A DNA stretch of 64,000 nucleotides from Acanthaster planci. Taxonomy: Eukaryota; Echinodermata; Asteroidea; Valvatida; Acanthasteridae. The stretch covers positions 1,142,434 to 1,206,433 of the forward strand of contig NW_019091367.1 in the NCBI RefSeq assembly GCF_001949145.1, written 5' to 3'. Each line of letters opens with the position of its first letter. Position 1 is the stretch's first letter. Of the stretch, positions 26,189 to 36,137 are shown piece by piece. Position numbers and translations under genes: made by a program. Below the pieces are notes generated by a model that was not told the origin of the DNA, did not search any database, and worked only from the letters and a program-made list of their open reading frames with translations.

Positions 26189-26469
26189 ATTGATAATTAT
26201 TTTTTTTTAGTCAGAGAGTCAAAAGAAGATGTGATGTGATTTCCAAAGATTTTGTTCCAGAATTTGGCTTTCATTTTCCCAAACACCCCCGCCCATTTTA
26301 TTTTATACCTGCCAAGAAGAATCTCCTTATGGACTTGGCGCATGCGTGGCGAGCCAGGTGCGCGCAGACTCTTGACCAATCAGAATTGATTAAACTGTCT
26401 CATGTCCAGGTGCCAGCGCATGAATACGCAGCAGGCATTATCACCTGTCAGCGGGCATCATCAAATATT

Positions 26470-26524
26470 AACCCTAACCCTCCTCAATCCTCCAACAGGT
26501 GAAGGATTGAGGAGGGTTAGGGTT
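26470..26524. repeat. Perfect 22-bp hairpin with 11-nt loop
   Basis: AACCCTAACCCTCCTCAATC plus CT (26470-26491) is followed after CCAACAGGTGA by its exact reverse complement (26503-26524). The outer ends carry AACCCTAACCC, a telomere-like motif. It lies in PDCL intron 3, so it would be transcribed as a short perfect hairpin. Confidence 0.97.
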
Positions 26525-27038
26525 CATACATTGTACATGGTCAAGATGCATGTTCTTGAATACATGCAGATAGACTTTAAATAATTGATAGGAGTGAAGG
26601 GGGGGGAATGGGACATACAAAAACGGGAATACAAACAGAACGGTCCACTTTCCTGAGCTTCAGAGGCACTTCCTGTATTTTAGTGTTTTATTTCCTGTGT
26701 GCCAAATGCACGTTATGGAGTTGCTCAAGTACATGTTTTACATGTACTATACATGTTATATTGTTTATGTGTATAGCATTGAAGGATGGCAGGTACATGT
26801 ACATTCACAATTTTGATTGATTTTTTTTGGGGGGGTGGGATGAGAGAAGATCAGTTCTTTGGCTTACTTGCTACTTAGCCCTAGTTTGGCAACTTCACTG
26901 CCTCATATCAGGCAGTAATGGGCTACACATAGAGTAACATGGCAGGAGAATGGTATGAATGCGCTTGAAAGTTTACTGGTGGTGTCATTAACCAGGCATC
27001 AGTGTGAGCTTTACTGTATGAAGGCCAGGGACGTCAGT

Positions 27039-27192
27039 GTTGTAGCCCAGTCTGTCTCAAAAGTCCTCTCCCTGAGAAGTCAGAAGCAGAGTGAACAGTG
27101 ACTGAGGCATGACGTTGTAGCCCATTCTGTCACAAAAGTCCTCTCCTAAGATCAATGACAGAAGCAGCAGGGTGAACAGTGACAGAGGAAGA
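27039..27192 (+). repeat. Two-copy tandem repeat, 75-79 bp
   Basis: Units start at 27039 and 27114 with GTTGTAGCCCA, then TCTGTC-CAAAAGTCCTCTCC, then AGAAGCAG and GTGAACAGTGAC. The copies differ by substitutions and small indels. Confidence 0.88.
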
Positions 27193-27547
27193 TGCGGTTG
27201 CCACAGTTTATTTGAACAGTATGGCTTGGCTCAAGACGAAATGACTTGTTGATTGACTAGCAGGGACTTGTGATGGACTTGACTCGGCCCCTTCCCGTAG
27301 GGCTACACATGTACTAGTACTTGTGTGCATGCCAAACCTGGCCACAGCCAGATAATACCGACATAGCCAGTGGTTCGGTGTGAGCCATGAGTAGTAATCC
27401 ATTTATTCAGAAGGTCAGGATGTAATATACGGAGGATGGATTATTGGGAGAATTGGAATGGTGCCAGCGGCCTACTAGACGGCAGTATTGTTGTTGCTTC
27501 ATAGTGCGTACACGTATTAGTGACATCACTGGTTGCCAGCAGCATTA

Positions 27548-27687
27548 GGGCCTGTTTGTGTCACACAAAACCCGATCTCGATCAGTGATCTCAACACTGG
27601 TTTGCTCCATCAATTAGGCGGGTTTTGGGTCGGCGAGCAACAATGGATCACTGATCAAGATTCGGATCCAAGTGAAACAAACTGCCT
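27548..27687. mobile_element. Small MITE, copy 2
   Basis: This is about 140 bp with ends GGGCCTGTTTGTGTCAC and GTGAAACAAACTGCC, related to the copy at 25643. The inner sequence has GATCAGTGATC paired with GATCACTGATC, so the element could fold almost end to end. The flank is TTA on the left. Confidence 0.75.
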
Positions 27688-30429
27688 CATAATAAAAGCT
27701 GTATGTGAGGACTATTGTTGGCTTTTGGGTGTAGGTGATGTATTGAATTTGTTGGGCTCCGAACCAGATGGATTTTATTCTCTGTTCAATTTCTTCATAT
27801 TTCTGTTAACTGCAGAGGGGAAGGTTAGAGTGTACACGTGCATACATGTACATGTACATGTAAATACAGCATTGTAGTACTGGCTGGTACATGTTTGTGT
27901 ACATACACGTATGTAGCTCAAAAATAACCATTCGTCATACGTGTTCTTGGACAGCCCAACTCTCATTGGTCCATTCATCGTTACTTGCCACTTGCTAGTT
28001 TTACAGTTTCCCAGGCACCCTAGAAAGGATCCCCGTTCAAGCCAAATACACTAGTGCACTGAACTGTTCTCTTTTAAATGGTTCGGCGCAACTTTCACCC
28101 AGATGAAGTACATATGCGCGAGCATCGCCCTAGATATGCCACATACATGTACATGTGCACACTACTCACGCACAGATAGAGATCACACACCGGTAGTGGT
28201 TGTCCAAGCTCCCTTACTCCTGAAATTTTAACAGCAACTGAATGTGTTTGAGGCACATGTACAAATATATAACATGGTTTATTTTGGGCGGATAGTTGAC
28301 TTTTACTCCCATGAGCTATTGGAAGTTTGTCAACTCCCAATACAGAGGGAACTCAAGCTATTACTCCACTCTCACACCAAAATATATGTGATAGTTGTAC
28401 TGATCACTTGAGAAAATACTCTTAGGCAACATCAAATACTGAATTTACATGATTTATGTAGGTCTCATCCGCAACTTTCACTTCGATTTCTGTGGGAATT
28501 CTGAATTCTCTCCCACTGTCATAGCATATATCGTCAGACCAACATCTCCCAATAAGGCCTACCACGGGGAACCACTCACAGTGCCACACATTGAGGCCCA
28601 TCTAGACCACTGTAAAGCAGGTCGTGTTGTCCCGGTGTTCACAGCTTGGAAAGCAGGTCATGCAATTAATTCACATCCCTCCGATATCATGCCGTGCCAG
28701 TTTCGCAGTCTTTTTCCTGCCCCGTACTGCAGATAATAAGCGGAAGCTACTTTGCCCGTTTGCCAGATCTGCTAAAGTTGCCGTGGGAGTTTATTATGAG
28801 TTTCGCTTTGGAATGAGTTTTTCTAGGACGATGCTCTTGATACGTGTACATTGTTTCTGTTAGCGCGTGTCATTCATCAATTCTTCTTAGCCTGTCTGGG
28901 CTATATGCACATGCAGGTACATGTTCTTCACGGAGCTCGGCTAAGTAAAGAAACTTGCTCTGGGCTGAAGTCATTGAGATATACTGACTTACTATAGGGC
29001 TAACAACTAGTCATTTCTGCACGGAGAAGCTCTGATGCCTGCTGGGTACAGACATATTTAATTCATGCTGGTATTCCTTGAACATAAGGCAATAAGATGG
29101 AATGAATTCTGACTTCTGCAAAGTGTAAGTACAGCATTCATAGATAACACCACTCTTCATTTGGTATCTGCGGCCGATTTATGCACACATTTATGTGTAG
29201 TTTGTGCAGAACAAAATCAAACACTCATTTACTGATCATGTGTTTATGTACGTTTTTGGCATTGGCTTTGTTGCCTCATTTTAGATTACAGATCTATGCA
29301 GAATCAAATAGCAGTACAAAACCCATACAAAATTTTAAAGGTTTCCATCAGTTTGTGAAAGCCATACAAAATTTGGAGGTTTCTGTAGGTTTGTGCACAA
29401 ACATGGATATGCCCAGCAGGCATCACTCTTTACATGAGTCAGTGGTCTAGCTATTACGTGCACGTACATGTACACGTGACAGCTCTGTGGCATGAATAGA
29501 CCTTTCTCCTTTCAAACAACATTGAGCACTTTTATTTTTTTTTAACTGGTGGCCGCTTGTACATGAATTTCAATCATCTAATCGTGGTTGTTTGGCAAAA
29601 TGGCATATTTTGTCCATTCTATGTTAAAAGATACAGTCTTGCATCTTGGCTTTTGCGTGCATATTGAATAGTTTAATTTGGCCCAGCATGCAGCCATTCA
29701 TACCGCTACACTCAAGTTGGCAAAAGAAGAGCGGCTGTTTTCACATTTGTCACATTGTACCTAGAAAGGGCTATGAACCATGGTTTGTGTGATGATGAAG
29801 GGCTGGGGGTGGGGAAATGCTAACTCCTATGTACGTACATGTAATGCATGCCACCTGAGATGGACGATACAGTGAACGGATGTGAGTTATCAGAGGCGGT
29901 GCAGTTAATTGGAACTTAGGCGCAGGGTTATTTGGTATACGTCAGTGCACTGTGTATCGTACGTGATCCTGGGTAATGGTCTATTATTTCAAGTCATCAA
30001 TCGTGCCTGACATTTGCTTCATTTATGTGCAGTTGCCACATAAATGCAGATGTCTTGCTAATGAACTGAGTCAGTTTTTGTAACATCTGTCACATGGGTA
30101 CTGTACCACGTATGGCTTGTACATACACAGTGTATATGTATGAAGCCTTCCTTGAAAGGTGCACTAGCAAGCCCAAGCATAGGCATACACCGTATACACC
30201 TTTGGGGTGTCCTCAATCACGGAATATAACAGACTTGTAAAAAGCTGCATAATGTGAGAAAAAATTGGGTAATTAACTCATCAGTCCCATTGTCATTTGA
30301 CTACATGTACATGTAGTAGGAATTTATAAGGAAATGTGCTTTGAGTTTGTCAAGTTCTTCATGCCAAGGAATGCGTGTACTGTACTTTGCTGTGTTGCTC
30401 GGTGACATACCTGGATGTGTGCTTGTAAC

Positions 30430-30463
30430 ACAAGGTGCACATATACACGTATGTGCACCTTGT
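30430..30463. repeat. Perfect 14-bp hairpin
   Basis: ACAAGGTGCACATA (30430-30443) pairs exactly with TATGTGCACCTTGT (30450-30463) around a 6-nt loop, in PDCL intron 3. Confidence 0.9.
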
Positions 30464-31214
30464 ACCTATGATTCTGGCTGAAGAACAATCCAGCAAGCTG
30501 CTTGTGAGGATCTGTATGTAGTGGCCGCGTCCAAAAGGTCTTGGCTGTGGTGGCAGTAGCACACACTTCTATGGGAAGCGGAGGTAGCCGCTAGGCAGCG
30601 GGTATTTGGGGCTGGCTGTAGCAAAAAGCAGTTACACTGTAAGTGCACCAAATACAGCTGCAAGTGCATGCCTGTCTACCAGTACATATATGTACATGTT
30701 TGTGCACCCTTTTGTACAGTTTACTCGTACATGTACTTTTTTACATGCACATGACATTAGTGCGCTTGAAATATAATTGTTGTAAGAGAATCGACAGAGG
30801 TGCATGTATACCCCAGTACAACCATAGAGTAAGGAAAGGGTTACCTCCCACTCACCTTGACTCATCTTAGCTTCCAACTCCAACCCTGTGTCTCATGCAC
30901 AGCCACTCACTTAGAGCAAGAGGACTGAGCACTCATCATCATGCACAATGTACTGTACTTGTTACTTCATTTTTCACTCCAACTGTACCACTGAAGACAG
31001 AATGGACTACCAAAGACCAAGAGGGATTTATGTTCTGGTTGTGTTTTTGACCTTGTCAGTGGTAATATAGCTTATGCACATGCACAACACACCCCTCTTG
31101 ATGCAAAAATGGCATCCCCGCCCTTTATCTTTCCTCCTACATGTCTGCATGTATGTACCGTATTTATACCACAACCGTTAATTGCAGCATCGTAGTCCAT
31201 GTACACGTATTTGC

Positions 31215-31240
31215 TGGCGGGCCATTCTGGCGGGCCATTC
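31215..31240 (+). repeat. 13-bp tandem duplication
   Basis: TGGCGGGCCATTC occurs twice in a row, perfectly. Confidence 0.9.
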
Positions 31241-32348
31241 ATGAGACTTGCTTCATCATACATACTGTGAGCCGTACATGTACCTCAATGCATGGTTTGT
31301 GCAATCTGTCATTACCAGATCCGACAGCAATTAAGCACAGGTTGCGTCACCCTTCTTTATGCTTCACTAAATGGCACAGTTTCTGTATGTTTATCCAGTG
31401 AAATAAACATTTTGAGATGGGCATGGAAATATTTTCTTCTGTGAAGAGTGTGTTTTCATCTGGGCAGTTTCAAGTGCACAAATATATGCCAAGTGGCCTT
31501 TTATCATTAACCGCGTGGTATCGACAGTGTTGAGTCAGTCAATTTAATATAGAACTCCCCCTCCTATACAAATAACATTCCATCCTCTGAAGGCATTATG
31601 GCCTCTCACTGTCTTCAACACTTCATGAATTCCCCCTTTAGTTTTTCCTTTTAATAGAATTGCGCCAGTGTCTGTATCCTGACACCTGCACTAACAGTCT
31701 GGCCGAGTTCACCCCCTCACTGCAAAGCGTCAATATTTAGTCCCGGAAGTGCCCAAGAACCTCTTCCCCTTTATTAAAATTCAGCACTGGTCATTCCTCG
31801 GGACCTGGCCGTGCTGTGCATTGTACAGTAACACGTGCATCCAGTTGTTGGGGATGATAACGTTGGCAATAAAAACCGGTGTCAAGTTTTTGCACTGAAA
31901 TCATGTACATTTATGAGATCCGACCCAATGAAAATAAGCCCCAAGGTGCCGGTACCTGAGCCACTTTTTCGAGATGAAATACCGGCAGGCCAAATGAAGA
32001 GAATCTTGCACAGTGTAAGTTATTGGGAACCCTCCACACTTCACCCACAATTAGACTCCCCTTTTCATCAGCATTCTAAACCTAGCGATACATGCCCATC
32101 CAAACATCTGGAGCTGACTTTGCTCTAACCCCAACAGTCCCTATCCTCCAATTTCAATATGAATTTATATACTTCCTAGGGGGTTAGGACAAAAGTGCGG
32201 GATAAAAGGTTGTTCAGACTCATTTTGTAATATTGGTCACATACATATACAGATAGCTAGACACACGTACACGTGTATGTATGTGCGTACTCCATCCTCC
32301 CACACCATCAATGTGGGGACATGCACTCAACATTTCACCCATTTTGTG

Positions 32349-32450
32349 GGGACCGAAAACGTTATGGGATAACGAAAAGGTCCCCACAACTCGGTCCAAA
32401 TTTCCCTAACAAAAGAACTTGCCCCCTTGATGCGGTGAATGCCTACCCAT
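32349..32450 (+). repeat. Unnamed dispersed repeat, copy 4
   Basis: This copy contains GGGACCGAAAACG, GGTCCCCACAACTCGGTCC, TCCCTAACAAAAGAACTTGC and GGTGAATGCCTACCC. It is the longest copy and begins with an internal inverted motif, GGGGACC with GGTCCCC. Confidence 0.65.
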
Positions 32451-34338
32451 GCATGTATGTTGCATTAGGTGCCTTCCTCCCATCAAGGGAGTCATGTGAA
32501 TCTGCCTCTCATTGTTTTACATATGTAATGAAAAAAGAGTGTGTCATTCCTCCTTAACACTTGATCCTCTTTTCAGCGATAACCTCCAAACATGTACATC
32601 CACGTTAATGTGTATGCACTGTGCACCAACAGCGTGGTCTGGGTCACAGCTGACCCTTCCTAATGCCAGGGACCTTGTTAGGGAATGTCCCGTCCCTCCC
32701 TCAAACCCTCCTCATCAGCTAGCTCTCAGTTTCCCTCCGGATGTTGTCTCCACCGGTCGCTGTTATCTACGATGGCACAAGTGCAAGCCCACTGTGCAGA
32801 CTCCCTCGGCATTCGTCTGATGCGCCTCGAACCTCAATTTCATGCTTCGATGGAACTGATCACACAGCAGCCAGTGTGCTGGATCAGATAATGTCAGGTC
32901 AAGAAAACTTTTGTGTGTGTGTGCTTTCAGGCTGTGTCCGACTTGCGACTGCGACGTGGCAGTTGCCTTGAGTGCAAATGCAAATTTGGTTTTCAGTAAT
33001 AGAGGATGTGACAAGTTTTAAGTTGTACATGTACCTTGTGGGTTTCTTTTAGCCTTCAGTACATATGTAAGTGTAGATCGGGGTTTTCATTTATAGACTG
33101 TGGCAAGTCTTTGCCATGTTGAAGTTGTAGCTTGATGTTTTGGCTTGCGTTCCAGTGCATACAAGTAAATTTGATTTTCATAAATAGATGATGTGCAAGT
33201 GTCAACAAGCTATGGCAACTGCTTGGCTGCCTTAGTTGAGTATGTATACATGTACTCAATTCCAAGAATACAGTCTGACCTCGTTAATACCAGTGCGAGC
33301 ACTCTTGATATAACATTCTGCTTATAACAAGGGAATTTTCAGGTCCTAATCCTTTGTTCTTCACTGCTTTCGCTCCTGGTTCATGTAATAGAGGGAGTTC
33401 CTGTTAAAGCAAAATAATCTGCCCAAGTTTGAAGGACATGTTTTAATGAGGTTCGACTGTAAAGTGATTGTGACAATGAAGTACTTTCAGAATCGTGCAC
33501 TTGGGTAACAACTGTCCACATACAAAAGCACACCAGTTTCATGGTTATCACTGGAAATACAACACCTACAGTGTTGGTAGTAAACTGTACATGTAATATA
33601 CATGTATCATACATGTACATTTACAAGTCATTTTGATGCAGTTTGTTGGTCAGCATAAGGCAAATGAGCTACGTGTAAGCCTAACTTTGCCAAATGGTAT
33701 CACATGCACTCACACTGCCGGGCAAAATGTCGCAGGGCATTATTGTACATGTTCACGTCATAAAATATGTCAGTATACATTACATATGATGCCATGCGGA
33801 CTCCTAAAAAGTGCAAAGGGAAGTACACAGTTGTTTTTCTGCTGTATGATTGGTTTGCTATATGTATAAGGTAAACCGAACTTTTATTTACTTGTGCATG
33901 TTTACATAGTCTACAAGAAAACATGACATGTTTAATTTCATACACTAACGATACCTTTACGGCCACATAGAAATGTGTGAAACAGTTTAATATACATGTA
34001 TCTACAAAAGTTAAAGGGGTAGTAGACAAATACAGGTAACTTTATAACCTCTCCCCAAACTGGCAAGTAATTTTAAAAAGAGTGTGCTTTGAAGTAGTCT
34101 TTGTGGCTCCGTACAAGTTGAGATCTGGAAGTGGAACCCATCATTAATGAACCGGGATCAGTGGATGGAGGAATGGAATGGGACATGTAGGTTGGAAAAG
34201 CATGCTTGAAAAAAACCCAAAAAGAGAGGAAGAACGCAGAATCCCTGTCCAAAAACCCATAGACTTAAACTCAGGCCCAAGGCTCTGCGTGTTTTGTGTT
34301 CATACCAGTTTGTTTTGTGTTCATACCCACCCGCCCAG

Positions 34339-34429
34339 GCACAGCCACCTTCCGAGCAAGGAGGAGCAGCTCCTTGTCCGAGGTCCCCACCAGGAGGACA
34401 GTGATGACAGCGACCTGGAACTGGACTGA
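34339..34429 (+). CDS. PDCL: PDCL terminal coding exon with acidic tail
   Basis: The last coding exon follows the acceptor CACCCGCCCAG. Its first G completes the glutamate codon left by exon C. It then encodes 29 residues, beginning HSHLPSKEEQLLVRG and ending EDSDDSDLELD, before TGA at 34427-34429. Human PDCL ends SEDSDLEID after LLPEKEVL, so length, register (LPSKEEQ against LPEKEVL) and acidic end all agree. The exon lies 18.7 kb beyond exon C. The acidic serine-containing tail is a likely casein-kinase-2-type phosphorylation site, which is an inference. The 3' UTR starts immediately with a tandem duplication. A competing minus-strand frame over this exon is a shadow. Confidence 0.93.
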
Positions 34430-34803
34430 CGAGGCCTTGCCGGGGGTATGGGTGCTGCCAGATATGGCTGACACACGGCAGCCTGTTACAGCTTTTAGGT
34501 TGGCCCAACTGGCCTTAACAGAGTGGACATTTTTAATTTGCCCAGTTATGGCTCAGGATTGCCTGTAAATGCAGTTTTAATATGGGCCTACCGGTACAGT
34601 GGAGGTCCTTGCCATTGAAATGTGGGAATATTCAAGAATTCCAACCAACCTCTGCCCCCAGATATCGCAGATATTTTGGGCAGCTTATTACGACCTTTAG
34701 ATTAGCCCAGTTGGCACAAATGACCTCCCTTTTTTTTATTTCACTGGAATACAGCTCAGGATGGCCTGTGCATGTATGTGCAGTTTCAATATGGGCCTAC
34801 TAG
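34430..34803 (+). repeat. PDCL: Tandem duplication in the PDCL 3' UTR
   Basis: Two diverged copies with a spacing of about 200-210 bp. Shared marks: GAGGCCTTGCC and GAGGTCCTTGCC; CCAGATATGGC and CCAGATATCGC; TTTTAGGTTGGCCCAACTGG and TTTAGATTAGCCCAGTTGG; GCTCAGGATTGCCTGT and GCTCAGGATGGCCTGT; TATGGGCCTAC in both. The first copy begins right at the PDCL stop codon. Confidence 0.8.
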
Positions 34804-36131
34804 GTATGTCCTAACTGGATGACGGTCTCATTGGACGGCATTTTATTAGGTCAGCCACAGCAGGTGGTGTTGATTACAAACGGCTCATTCCCGATTCCGG
34901 CCGTGTTTTTGTGATTTCCACCATGAAGAGGTTCCTCATTGTGTTTGCGTGCTCTGTAACCACAGATGCACTTTACGAGATGTCACCGAGTGGCTGGTGC
35001 ATATTTGTTTAAAGTTAAGTTGTCTTTGCTTCTTGGAAAGAAAAATCTCTGGAAGCACCAATGATACTGCACTTGCTATCAGTGTAATTGGGTTTGTACT
35101 GCTAAGCGTCTTTTGCCAATATTCTTGCAATTTGTGCTTAAATGGTTTTCACGTATTTTGAACAAGTTGAAGGCCTCTTTCCGTTTTCAATATTGAAAAA
35201 AGAAGAGGCCTTTTATTTGTTTAGAATACAGAAAAAAAAATTTTTAGCACAAATTTCATGAATAAGTGCAAAAACAGTGCACATTAGTTCACTTTGTTAC
35301 TATTATGTGTTAAATGTGGTCAAGCATTCCTCTTGGCTTATTTATAATGGCAGATTACAACTCGTATCAAAAGTTGACCCCCAAAATAGGCAGTTTTATT
35401 GACTGAGTTCTAAACGAAAAACAAGAAATGATGAATTTGCAGGCATGTTTAATTTATTTTGACATTTTCTTTTTATTCATTTCTTACGGTTAACACAAAA
35501 TGCACGTGACTCAGCCCTGCAAATAGTGCTCTCTCTAAGAAGAAGAATGAACATGCCCTTTGTTGTGTTCCCCGCTGAGATATCTTTGGCTCGTAAAGGT
35601 ACATGTACATCTCCACATCCCCCTCTGCCTGTACCCAGGATTAGACCCTGCCCACTCCACTCACAGCAGAGTCGCAGTTCTAATCTTTCTGTATGGTACT
35701 GCATTCCAATATGTAATTATTCTGAAAAAAAATCACTTGAAAATAATTTATATCTTGCTTGATGAATGTATTTTGACTGGAGTTGAGGATATTCATGCAG
35801 GAATACACTCACAAACATCACATCCGCAGCTCCAATTTACATGATTCAGAGCATACAGTGGAGATTTTAGTACATAGTATCATCCGTCCTTCCATTAGTG
35901 CCCTTCAGTGCAGTTTTTTTTCTCGAACTTTTACCAGAAAGTTTCGTTACCGTCCGCAGTTTTTGGTTTGTTTGTTTTGTTTTGTTTGTTTATGCATGGC
36001 TTGTTCAGTTGTATTATGCTGTTTTGGGTATGCACCTAACATGGTTGATCCGCTGTTGCATGGAATCTGCGTGATGCTGTGTTTATGTTGGTCACATAAA
36101 AAGAGAAAAATATCAAGACTTTCTGATTTTT

Positions 36132-36137
36132 AATAAA
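36132..36137 (+). promoter_or_regulatory. Candidate polyadenylation signal AATAAA
   Basis: A canonical AATAAA lies about 1.7 kb after the PDCL stop codon, followed by the GT-containing stretch TAGTGTACATAC. It is the first perfect signal I see on the plus strand after 34429. No transcript evidence is available. Confidence 0.4.

Larger units (their letters stand above)
15677..34338 (+). other. PDCL: PDCL intron 3 (about 18.7 kb)
   Basis: This phase-2 intron runs from GTGAGTATTG to CACCCGCCCAG. It is the main home of mobile DNA in the window: four copies of an unnamed dispersed repeat (15.8-16.8 and 32.4 kb), a foldback element (19.1 kb), a LINE/SINE-like tail (20.7 kb), a CACTA-like element (22.3-23.4 kb), a tRNA-derived SINE (24.2 kb), two related small MITEs (25.6 and 27.5 kb), another foldback (26.0 kb), a perfect hairpin (26.5 kb) and a two-copy tandem repeat (27.0 kb). 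Between these I see only unique or TACATG-rich sequence. From about 28 to 34 kb there is no gene I can support. Confidence 0.8.
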
